Of a stretch of 64,000 bases of DNA, positions 10,462 to 19,403 are shown piece after piece. The notes under the pieces were generated by a model. It was not told the DNA's origin and did not search any database. It saw nothing but the letters and a program-made list of their open reading frames with translations. How positions within the stretch are numbered: the stretch's first letter is position 1; every line of letters starts with the position of its first letter. Source of the stretch: Icerya purchasi (Eukaryota; Arthropoda; Insecta; Hemiptera; Monophlebidae); assembly GCA_039619475.1 (NCBI GenBank), contig CM077115.1, positions 301,879,756 through 301,943,755 on the forward strand. The letters run 5' to 3'. The translations under genes and the position numbers were made by a program.

Positions 10462-11485
10462 AGCTATATCATGAACAATGATAAAAAAAGTTCACGCTTA
10501 GAGATACACGATTAGCAACGTGGCATATTCGACAAGTTGCTCGCGAGTGATTATTGAAAATGAATTACTATCACGACATGAAATCTAACGTTATTAATTG
10601 ATTAATATAACAACGCTGGCACACTCCAAACAGGCGTTTAATTTAATTTAATTCGATGAAGCGCGCTATTGTTACACACTACATAATTTTAAAATTAATA
10701 TAACAACCTTAATTATTGCCGCAGACATATGCAGGCATCATAAAAAAATATATGAGACTATATTTTTTTAAAAAATGGAATTATTGTTTTCACGGTGTTT
10801 GTGGTTTAAATTGAGAGAAAAATTAACTAAAAATAAGACGAAAAAAAATCCGATAAATAAATAAAAACAAGAAATAATTGATCAGTAGAAAAACATAATA
10901 TCATTAAACAAAATAGCGTATAATATAGAAAAGTTTACTGATCATCTAGTAAGAAATATTACATTTAGCACGGAGCGTATTCAGGCATAAAATTAGCGCT
11001 GCAAATTGATAAATTTACAAGTAGTTTCGCCATTAGAAATAATCACGACATGCTAATGTTTGTAAAATAAAATAATGATTAATTGGCATTTGTGCCATTT
11101 AAAGCTTTTAATTATGCGCAATTGTATGGACCAGGTGATTTCTGAAATTGTGTTTATCATATCAAATAGCCGGTCTATATAGAGTTGGTAGTATGTGCGA
11201 AAAGTTTACCGATTAATAAGGATAGTAAAGGAATTTAAAATAATCAATAGGTGAGAAAATTTCATTGTTCGCTAAAACATAGTATAAACCTCTTCTAATT
11301 TATTCCTAATCAAAAGGCCTATCACTCTATAGAACATCACTTGTGTCGTACCTCTATTGCCGTACCTGTGGCAGATTTTAGCTACACCGCTTCTTGTCAA
11401 ATATTAATTCTTATTATTATACCCCGTATTTTCTGTTTATTATTATTGTTGCACCGCCGATTAACGCGGAGCGAACATAAAAAAA
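10462..11485. other. No gene recognised
   Basis: About 1 kb of AT-rich sequence with no long ORF and no repeat seen elsewhere in the window. Confidence 0.6.
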
Positions 11486-11768
11486 TTAAGTTGAGTCTCA
11501 TACCCTTGATAAGATATATCGTAGATTGCGGAATTAAGCTTTCTATAATGCGCTCAGTCGAATGGTTTGATGAGAATACTGGGGGGCCAGTTCCTGTTTC
11601 TCGGCCGCCTTTACTTTCCAGATTGCTCTGGCACCCAAACAATTATTTCAAGTCGGGTAAACTTGGAGGCGACTTGGATCAGAAAGGAAACAACTCCCGA
11701 AAACTCATGATACCTTTGATTTGCTAGTCAAGCACCTTAACTAGTAGGCTACCACCACGCTACTGAAG
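11486..11768 (-). mobile_element. tRNA-derived SINE, family 1, copy 1
   Basis: Read on the minus strand from 11768, it begins AGTAGCGTGGTGGTAGCC and runs through an A-box-like segment (TAGCCTACTAGTTAAGG) into a body shared with the SINEs at 48198-48472 and 48927-49197. Shared blocks include GTAAAGGCGGCCGAGA, AACTGGCC and TATTCTCATCA. The B-box region is eroded. No clear target duplication is seen. Frames across this stretch are not host genes. Confidence 0.7.
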
Positions 11769-11989
11769 GCAACATACACCGTCTCGTTGTTCTCTGCAGC
11801 CATTAGTCAGTTTTATTTTTGTTATATTGGAAAAAAAATTCCGAAACGTAAATATCTCTTTATTTTCCATTGAACGTGAACAAATTATAAACTTTTAGAT
11901 TTACGAGAAGCGTTGACGCAGATAGAGAAAACTATTAAAATCACGGCCGATCGAAAACAGATGAAAGACGAATAATATATATTTCCTCC

Positions 11990-12399
11990 GAACGTCCTAT
12001 TCACACAGATATCAGTGAATCGCGAACACTTTAAAATGTGCTTATGTATAATATACTAGAGAGAATTAACACTAAGCTCAAAAATGCAGTGTATCAGGTG
12101 TAGCCGCGGTACCCACCAGCGCATACTATTCTACAACCACTACACTCAATCTCATCGCTGTTTCGCCAAATACAGATTTAAATGTTTTCGAACAAATATG
12201 TATATACATACATCAAGAAAAAATACACAAAATTACGTTACTTCACCAAAATTATACATCCTGAACAATAATTTTGCAAAATATAGAATAAATTCAAATA
12301 ATTGTTTTTAATTTACGTTATGTTAATTTCTCTTTTCCCTTCCAAATAAATAATATTTTGACAATATAATCATATTTCGGTATTCCTGGTTCACCACAT

Positions 12400-12400
<1 letters not shown>
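11990..12400 (+). repeat. Degenerate copy of the LTR-like repeat at 13139-13732
   Basis: Shares 'CCACTACACTCAATCTCATC', 'TTTTAATTTACGTTA' and a terminal GGTTCACCACA with the repeat at 13139-13732, in the same order and orientation. The left part has diverged. Probably an old solo LTR or part of one. Confidence 0.4.
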
Positions 12401-12426
<26 letters not shown>

Positions 12427-12430
<4 letters not shown>

Positions 12431-12665
12431 CTCGGTCATTTGGCCTCGCAAGGGGTGTGTGAACCCTCTTGCTTATATTTCTGCCTCTTTCGCTTCTATA
12501 CTTTGTATAAAATGATTAAAATTTACAACGTAATTCTAAATCGATCCATACGAATATAATAACATAATCACAGAAATCCTATAAAATACAACAAACGTTA
12601 CATAAAATTGGGACATTTTTTCTAATGGGGGTAGCCTAAGAATTACGTTGTAATTAATATATATC
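12427..12665 (+). repeat. Repeat Z, copy 1
   Basis: Begins GAACTCGGTCATTTGG directly after a TA run (12399-12426) and ends AGAATTACGTTGTAATTAA before another TA-rich stretch. An internal TTTACAACGTAATTCT is the inverted partner of the end. Copies lie at 21409-22090 and 42703-42950. It has no coding capacity and insertion into TA runs is common to all copies. Family unknown. Confidence 0.65.
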
Positions 12666-13138
12666 TATTTATATGAATGGAGATTTGGCTGTAATTGAAA
12701 AATTATTAAAAACCCATAATAATAATCTCTTATGTGTAGGAAATAAAATCGTTTTTTGTCTGCCTTAATGTCTGTAACTACCGAAACGATCTGGTTCCGC
12801 CAGTGGACAGACGGGGTAATTCACGAGGGGAAAATTTTAACGTAAAATTTGTAAGCTTTTTTACGAGTCAAACGACCACTGTGAGAGGGCGTTTGCGAAT
12901 GAAGTGGAAAAAAGAGGAGAGCATAGTACACTATGGAACAAAAAATACGAAAATAATTTAAAACGTTTACTACATAATTTGAGATAAACGCTTTTTTTTT
13001 TTTTTTTGATATTAATTTCTAGTTGAAGATTCAAATTTCCGAGAGGGAAGTCATGACGCATTTGCAACAATCTATATAATTATTCTCTTTCGAAATTATT
13101 TCAATCACCCATTTCTGTATATACATATATTTACATAT
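12666..13138. other. No gene recognised
   Basis: Nothing coding. A T run at 12993-13007 is the only low-complexity feature. Confidence 0.55.
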
Positions 13139-13732
13139 TGTTACGATTTCCTCTATTTCTTTATAAAGTTCGGGCGCCACTCTGTTGAATCGGAGACCAA
13201 AAGGTTGTTCTAGTCTTCGTTGAATCGGGGCCTTACGTGAAGTTACATAACTCTTAGGTGCACGGGTAGATCCGAGTAAGCCAAAGGTGCTACGGATTTA
13301 GAACGAAGAACAATATTAACTTGCTACGGAAGCGACGACGATCGTCATACTCATCAAACGAATTTTCATCAAAATTTTCCTAAAAAATCGACTAGAATAG
13401 AGCTGTCCGCGAACCCGAATACCTTAGTGTAGCTATGCGTTACATAATAGTAAATTTAACGATGCACAACAACAATGAGATGTATTAACCATCTTGTACG
13501 TATTAACACATTCTCGTCTCGTGTGACCACTATACTCAATTTCATCATTGTTAGCCGATACTAATAACATAAGCAGATTAAATTTACGTTAAATATTTCC
13601 GAACACAATAAATGAGCAGAGAACATATAAGAACAACGATTCCAAACCAAAGATATATAAATACCTTTTAATTTACGTTACCTAATAAACACTTTAATAC
13701 CTGATATAATTGATGATGTTCACCACAATGTA
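13139..13732 (+). repeat. Possible solo LTR
   Basis: It begins TGTTACGATTTCC and ends GTTCACCACA, so it has TG...CA ends, about 594 bp apart. The part from about 13390 on matches the repeat at 11990-12400. I find no clean target duplication, primer site or purine tract, so it could also be part of another repeat type. Confidence 0.35.
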
Positions 13733-15096
13733 GGGGGAAGTCCTCTAGTGGCGGACACCTAGGTTTTCAAAGAAAAAAAAAAGTAAAATAAATACTACTT
13801 CGAGAAATGTAACTTTATTTACGCATTAATGAAGTCAACAAAGTTTAAAATCAAATAAAGAAAAATGGAAACTTCTGCATAAACATATTTGCAAACCTAA
13901 ATCAAACTTTGGCGAAGAAAAATGCGATCACTGCAAGTATCGGACAGATTTAACTTTGACCCCAAACATCGGATATTTTTTCAAGGCATGCTGCATTGAT
14001 CGCATATGTAGGCATCTGCACATTCAGAAATATCTGGTCATGCTTCATGAGCCTACCCATTCCAGCTGGAACACTGCTATATTCAGTCTTCGTCATGCTC
14101 TTCGAAGTATTCTAGATAAGTATTTCTTCCTATGTGTCAGGAATTTGAGTTATCGTTACTTTTTCTTAGCTTTATCTCCACTTTTCCTTTGTCCTTTACG
14201 CTTTTTGGTTTGTTCCCCCTTCTCTTCTTCGCCGTTTTGAATTTAGCTCCTATTCTTTGATTTTTCTTCTTAATCTTCTTAATCTTTTTAATCTTCTTCA
14301 ACAGCAATTCTGTATAGTGATGTCAGAATTTCACTTTTTTTACATTTTCTCTTCCGAGCCGCTGATCGTTCTTTGACAGCAGCCGGTAATAGTGACAAAT
14401 TTTTGGTTGCAACGTTACTTCTCAATAGTTCAATGCTGATGTTGTATTAAGTAGAGTGCATCTGGGATGTTACAGTGCGACTAAACTTCGCTCAAAGCGC
14501 TTTTTTCTTTGGACAAAATCTTATCTATCGCAGTTTGCAAACTTTGTTGGTCCCATTTTCTGTTCTTTACGGTCTCTTCCATTTTGATTTATCCTCATTC
14601 TTCTATCCCCTTTGAAATAACGTACAACAGTTATTATAATAAGTGTGAATACTTATGAGAAAAAATAACTTGTTCGCTATCCGGTGTTAAGGGACAACTT
14701 TGTGTCCGGTACTACAGGGAATCGCCAAAATTATATGTTTCATAACAAAAAAGTGTTGGGAAATCGACAAAATTTTTTTTTTTAAAAGGCAACGAATAAT
14801 AATGGAACACTGCCTTTATTAATAATTACCACAAACACTTAAAAAAAAAACTTAGCAGTAATACTTACTTGGATATCTAATGTGATGCATCGTTTTCCCA
14901 TCAAAAACAACGTTCGATCGCTTCGATCGTGATCTTGGGCGTTACCCGCAAACCATATCCCGTGACCCTGTATTGCTACGCTGTGTCCATTTGAATCGTT
15001 TTTGAATCGAACGCGTTATGACTTGCTGAGATAGTACGAGTGTCCGATACTAGGTGCTGTCCGGCGTTGCGGGACTCCCCCCCCCCAATCCATTGA
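13733..15096. other. No gene recognised; odd repeated motifs at 14679-15085
   Basis: There is a 94-codon frame at 13956-14240 without recognisable motifs. Near 14679 the pair TCCGGTGTTAAGGGAC / GTGTCCGGTACTA occurs, and near 15040 related strings occur in the opposite order (GTGTCCGATACTA, then TCCGGCGTTGCGGGAC). A C run lies at 15077-15086. Confidence 0.45.
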
Positions 15097-15240
15097 AATA
15101 TAACATATAAACAGAAATTAACGAAGTAAAAAATTAATTAATCAACACGTTCCATAATAAACGAACTACTTCCGAAAATGTTGGTTAATTAATTTTTTAC
15201 TTTCCTAACATGTAGTATATTTCTGTTTATGTGTAACATT
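15097..15240. repeat. Imperfect foldback repeat
   Basis: ATATAAACAGAAATTAACGA followed by AGTAAAAAATTAATTAAT on the left is mirrored on the right by ATTAATTTTTTACTTTC and TTTCTGTTTATGTG. Arms are about 50-55 bp with mismatches and a short central loop. Probably a small decayed MITE-like element. Confidence 0.5.
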
Positions 15241-15279
15241 TCAACATACACATAATATATATATACATATATGTGTGTA

Positions 15280-15335
15280 AATCTATTAATTACAACGTAA
15301 TTACCAATTTTATGTAACGAAACAATGTCTTAATT
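15280..15335 (-). repeat. Fragment of repeat Z
   Basis: ATTAATTACAACGTAATT and CCAATTTTATGTAACG correspond on the minus strand to the end of repeat Z, with the middle about 30 bp deleted. Confidence 0.4.
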
Positions 15336-15921
15336 TTATATAATGAAAGTTAAATGTTTTTTTTTTTTGTTTCTTTTTTGGCCCCATCAGATAACCTCGG
15401 GAAGGACAAATATATTACTTTTCAATTGTGTATAAAGGGGCAGAGAGTAAGTATTGTGTAAGTAAAAATTTAACTCATAGTGTGGAATAAAAAATAAATA
15501 AAAAGGGTAATAAAAAGCTTAAAATAAATAATGTGTGTGAAAACTCCCTGCAAAGTGTACTAATAGTATAAACAAGAACAGGGATGAAAAACATAGTCCC
15601 TGATACTGTGAGTAGGTAAGGTTGTATACGTATGATATAATAGGGCTATAGCTTAGGGGACAAAAAATGAATAAATAAAATAAAATTAGGAAAGTATTAA
15701 TGTCGCAGATAACAATACGAAATAAATTGTGTGTGTACGGTGTTAGCCAGTGATGTGTGTATCCTTATAGTTAATGATAAATTTGTGGGCGAAGCTCTCC
15801 GGCAACACAGAATTGATTAAGTTTCAGTTTTCGATAATTTGGATTCACGGTTGGCTTTGATAATATGTGGGATAAATAATTAATTATCAGCTAATCGAAA
15901 ATTTCAATTTTTTTTTTTTAC
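15336..15921. other. No gene recognised
   Basis: About 590 bp with T runs near 15358 and 15909. No coding signal. Confidence 0.55.
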
Positions 15922-15975
15922 TTTTTTTTTATTGGGCTTGTCAGCTACAGACGATTACCCATCAAGAAGGAAGAA
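15922..15975 (-). repeat. 3' tail of an I-like LINE or LINE-tailed SINE
   Basis: On the minus strand, GATGGGTAATCGTC, AGCTGACAAGCCC and a poly(A) tract match the tail of the SINE at 18133-18266 (GCTGGGTTAACGCTC, AGCTGGCAAGCCC, poly(A)). I cannot define its 5' boundary. Confidence 0.5.
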
Positions 15976-16439
15976 CGTAGGACAAAAGGAAACTGAGGAC
16001 ACTAAGAAAGTTATTCGGGGAAGGTGGAGACGGCCAGAACTACTATGGAGAAATAGTAAGGGAGTCAAAAAAGATCGGTACTAGAACTCGTGCAATTAGC
16101 AGTCCGAAGGGAAATAAATGTGTAGACGAAAAAATATACAGGATACCTTAAAGGAAAGGAAAGCTCTCATGTCTTGTTAGTCGTTGCGCGCGATGTGACC
16201 ATCATAAAAAGAAAAGTATTTTTATCCATGTCTGCGATTGTTGATATATGTATTATTCGCATCATTTTACCAAACAATTAACGAACAAGGCAAGACTATT
16301 TTTAAACTAACATTAGTTAAACCGAGAATGTAAACGTTTCAGTTTAGTTTCATCGAAGCAGCGTTTGCACCAGTTAGTGCATTTTTTCCGATCATACAAG
16401 ATAATGCTGCAACGAATACATATTTTCGCGGTGTCGTCC
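15976..16439. other. No gene recognised
   Basis: Purine-rich at 15960-16150, otherwise unremarkable. It may include more of the element whose tail is at 15922-15975. Confidence 0.5.
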
Positions 16440-16468
16440 AGGTCCAGTTGTCGGATCAACGTACAATA

Positions 16469-16638
16469 ATGAACCTAGCTAGGCCGGTTGATTTTCTTCG
16501 AAATCGGGAAAGCCGCGCAAGAAGAACGGTAGCCAGAGAGGGACACGGGAGTTGGAAAATGGCCTTGGTGGCCAGAATTAGTTGCGGGGAATCGGCCAGT
16601 AATAATGATCGAGTCGGTAATAAAGAGCGACAGGAAAG
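16469..16638 (+). CDS. Weak candidate exon ending at a splice-donor-like site
   Basis: From ATG 16469 a basic, Arg-rich frame runs to a donor-like AAAG|GTGAGC (GT at 16639-16640); the frame would otherwise stop at once. The protein has no recognisable domain, and the antisense strand is also open here. A chance ORF in a GC-richer island is about as likely. Confidence 0.15.
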
Positions 16639-16787
16639 GTGAGCAGATTGTGGAGGCGTTTTAAAAGTTTTCTGTACTTTTCCATTCGTTGTTAAAATTA
16701 TTCTGCCATAAAATAACGTGACGACCATTAAACTGCTCGGCGACGGTACGGATAAGTGGCGGCCCGGCAGCGGCGCATTCGTCAGAT

Positions 16788-16823
16788 GCAGTCGTTATAG
16801 ACGTTTCGTTCGGTCTCGGTTCG
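16788..16823 (+). promoter_or_regulatory. Candidate Inr-DPE core promoter
   Basis: GCAGTCG at 16788-16794 resembles the arthropod initiator, with A+1 at 16790. TCGGTTCG at 16816-16823 puts CGGTTC at +28, the position of the downstream promoter element, and resembles the KCGGTTSK form known from Drosophila. There is no TATA box at -30. The match is short, but its spacing and location in a CpG-rich island support it. Confidence 0.3.
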
Positions 16824-17830
16824 TTTTATTATTGGAGCCGAATGGGCCGGGCCGGCGGACGTAAACAAACAGCGCGCGGGGGGATGTGGCTTTCTCCTTG
16901 CGCGCACTTTTTCTTCGTCTCTTCTCTTTTTTACTATACGGCGAACGCGTACTTTCGCGGCTGAACTACCACCGCCGCTGGCCTCCGCTTTTTGGAAGAA
17001 GGTTTTCTCTTCAATAATAACGGTAGTTTTGGGGTTGCACTTTCGTGCCGGGTCCGTGCGCGTCTGTGTGCGTGTAGCAGCGCGGAGACGTAGGCGCTAG
17101 ATGAATTTCAGCATTCATTTTGGAAGGGTTATTGCAGGACACGGAAGAACAATGACTGGAAGGGATGTAGCAGAGGGCGAGCGCGAATAAGCGATTGCGA
17201 AAGGGATGACGACGGTTGCTTAACTTTCTTTTGCACAGCTTCGGCGCTGCTTCGGCTGCAGGAAGCCAAAAAACGATGCTGCATGCAGTTTAGATAAGAA
17301 ACGTGCGTACAAAATGATTGCGTGTAGAAGCGGTTCTGGAGAAAGATCAGGAAGAAAGCGGGACAAAAATGTAAGATACGCTAATTCCGTTTGTCTTATC
17401 CAACTAACGAGCGCTCGCAGATGTACCGGACCGATTTCGTTTGCCCCAACACGCTCCGTCCCACTGCTAACCCTTAAATCCTCCAGCCCTTCCAGCGCCA
17501 AAGTCCGCTCCGGATGCCGTTCCGGCCTGCTCTTGTGCTCTCTAAGCTGTAAACTTGTAGCCGTGCGAAATGTTTGCTTGTTTTTAACGACTTGCTCGTC
17601 AACTTTCCGCAATTGTTATTGTGACGTCCAGCCCGGCTCCATCTTCCGTTCGCTTCGATTCCGATACGCGTACCTATAAGTGAAACGCTTTCGTCCAGCA
17701 TTGCTGCTCCGAAAGACACGGCTGATTATGAAAAAATAGCCCCGTACCGCGCTGCTTGCTTCTCTTTTCAGTTCGCCTCTCTCTCTCTCTCTCTCGCACT
17801 CTCGCACGCTTGCTCGTTCTCTCACTTTTT

Positions 17831-18132
17831 TAAATATTTCCGTGCGTGATCATGCACACCATGGAGGTTCAGTCTGTATAGCTGAATCTGTTGCTGAATT
17901 TCCAAAAAGAATAATATTCGGTAATGTTTCTTTCAACGTCAGTCGATGATAACTGCACAAAATATGACGGCGCCTTCCGAAACATGTCTTCAATGCTCGA
18001 AGGCCGCGCGGTAGCAAACTGATGGGCCTATTTTTCTACCACCTCCTTCGTGCTTCCGATATTCCAAGGCCGACTGATAAGCTTCACTGATGATATGTAG
18101 CGATTATTCTTAAGGAAGCTAGATTATCTATA
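17831..18132. other. No gene recognised
   Basis: About 300 bp between the CpG-rich island and the cluster of small mobile elements. Nothing notable. Confidence 0.55.
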
Positions 18133-18266
18133 TTTTTTTGAGGGCTTGCCAGCTTTGAGCGTTAACCCAGCGAGCAAGAGGAATTTATTTATGTTTTCAA
18201 TGCACAACGATGCAATTCGAACCAGTGCCTAACAGAAACAACACTGCCTGACCAACGAGAGCTCTA
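18133..18266 (-). mobile_element. tRNA-derived SINE, family 2, with LINE-like tail
   Basis: On the minus strand, the head has an A-box-like TGGTCAGGCAG and a B-box GGTTCGAATTGC, 31 bases apart start to start, shorter than in normal tRNAs. The body ends GCTGGGTTAACGCTCAAAGC TGGCAAGCCC and a short poly(A). The tail resembles the 3' ends of the I-like LINEs here (for example GCTGGGTTAATGCTC...GCAAACCC at 10405-10430). RNA polymerase III transcription and use of the LINE machinery are inferences from known SINE biology. Confidence 0.65.
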
Positions 18267-18274
18267 GCTGTATG

Positions 18275-18546
18275 CAGGGCCGTATCTAGACCAAAATTTC
18301 GGAGGGGGTTACGAAAATATTTTTATAATTATACATATATGTATTATCATGAAATGTATTTATTTATAAATGGTACACTAAAGCCGTGTTTAGTCAATTA
18401 TTGTCTGTGCAATATTTGAACGTTACAATAAAAACAAATAAAAACTAATCGTTTCCATAGAATTCATAAAAATTTTTGTTAGAAATTGAAAAGAAATAAA
18501 TTTATTCTGAATTTCGATGGAAAATCGCCCATCAGATACGGCCCTA
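18275..18546. mobile_element. hAT-type miniature element
   Basis: This 272-bp segment starts CAGGGCCGTATCTAGA and ends TCAGATACGGCCCTA, giving terminal inverted repeats of about 15 bp. It is flanked by GCTGTATG (18267-18274) and GCTGTATA (18547-18554), matching at 7 of 8 bases, as expected for hAT 8-bp target duplications. It has no coding capacity. Confidence 0.65.
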
Positions 18547-18572
18547 GCTGTATATAAAACATCTGGAAACTA

Positions 18573-18824
18573 TATAATAAATAAAAATACATTAATATAA
18601 AACAGATAATTAATATTTATTTAGCCGACGGTGTTTCGAAGTCAAAGCTTCATGATCCCGTGGGAGTTATGAATAAAATCTAATGGTAACTCCGTTGATC
18701 ATGAAGCTTTGACTTCGAAACGCGCCGGTTAAATAAATATTAATTATCTGTTTTATATTAATGTATTTTTATTTATTATATGTAAAAATAAAAAAAAATG
18801 ATCGACAGAAACATATAGATAACA
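18573..18824. mobile_element. Long-hairpin element flanked by 12-bp direct repeats
   Basis: ATCTGGAAACTA occurs at 18561-18572 and again at 18825-18836. Between them, 18573-18780 folds into a near-perfect hairpin with arms of about 85 bp and a loop of about 39 bp, followed by about 44 bp of unpaired sequence. The stem contains GAAGTCAAAGCTTC next to GTTTCG, faintly like decayed hammerhead or Penelope-like terminal sequence. The layout (hairpin plus single-sided leader plus 11-12-bp flanking repeats) resembles the elements at 50289-50419 and 63364-63500, without clear sequence identity. Confidence 0.6.
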
Positions 18825-19048
18825 ATCTGGAAACTACTTTAGCTGAAGAAATGAAGAAAATATATTAAAATTCCGAACGCGATGAAATAATAGTTTAGAT
18901 TCTCCTTCGTTCAAAATAATAGAGAAACTGCTAGCCCGCTAGCCGCGTTATATTTCGATCTTCAAGTTTTCAGAAACTCTTTATCTCTAAAAAATGTTTT
19001 CTTCGCTCGTCATTATCATGCACTAAATTAAACAGTGTATTATTGCAG

Positions 19049-19357
19049 AATATATCGATGGGAAAGGTGAATTGGACGAACAAGATTATCTGGGTTCAAG
19101 AACCTACAAACATGGACAAGTTGCAGTGTTGAAAAACCGTTCCACACACAGCAAAGGATAGGGCTGCCTCTTATAAAGAATTAATCAAGTTGCCGTTGCC
19201 ACCGGATGAGCCTAAGATCGAGAACGGTCATGGCACCGAAAGAAGAAGAAGTGCAATAAAAACTTTAGAATACCAAAATTGTTTCAACGGTAAAATAGAC
19301 TCTGTTTCAAGGGAACAAATCGGAACCGTCATCAATTCGTTCAATTCCATCATATAA
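19049..19357 (+). pseudogene. Possible terminal exon or pseudogene with one in-frame TGA
   Basis: A 3' splice-like site (TATTATTGCAG, AG at 19047-19048) precedes a frame of 103 codons ending at TAA 19355-19357. It is interrupted only by TGA at 19130-19132, after codons reading DKLQC. The part after the TGA is open for 74 codons and is rich in K, E, P and R (for example KELIKLPLPPDEPKIENG), which is unusual in this AT-rich DNA. An AATAAA lies at 19398-19403. I recognise no domain. It may be a decayed last exon, a retro-copy, or chance. A selenocysteine reading of the TGA cannot be excluded but nothing supports it. Confidence 0.3.
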
Positions 19358-19397
19358 TGTCGAAGAGATGACTATCTTATTTAGTAATCGAATTAAT

Positions 19398-19403
19398 AAT
19401 AAA
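19398..19403 (+). terminator. Polyadenylation signal AATAAA
   Basis: Canonical hexamer 41 bp after the candidate terminal exon at 19049-19357. In AT-rich DNA it is common by chance, so it supports that exon only weakly. Confidence 0.25.

Larger units (their letters stand above)
16440..17830. other. CpG-rich island, candidate promoter or 5' exon region
   Basis: This is the clearest base-composition outlier in the window: many GCGC, CCGG and CGGC strings, especially 16740-17120 and 17400-17760, in otherwise AT-rich DNA. It contains a possible Inr/DPE promoter (16788-16823), a short ORF from ATG 16469 ending beside a GTGAGC donor-like site (16639), and a CT run at 17780-17803. Frames at 17314-17679 (+) and 17220-17612 (-) overlap each other and carry no motif, as GC-richer DNA allows by chance. 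Regulatory or 5' UTR function is an inference. Confidence 0.4.

Noticed and set aside
18640..18720. Hammerhead ribozyme in the hairpin element
   Set aside because: A GAAG-loop-CTTC stem beside GAAAC is present, but the CTGATGA core is not, so I treat it at most as a decayed relic.
19130..19132. Selenocysteine TGA
   Set aside because: No SECIS-like structure recognised and no known selenoprotein similarity. A simple stop in a decayed exon is more likely.
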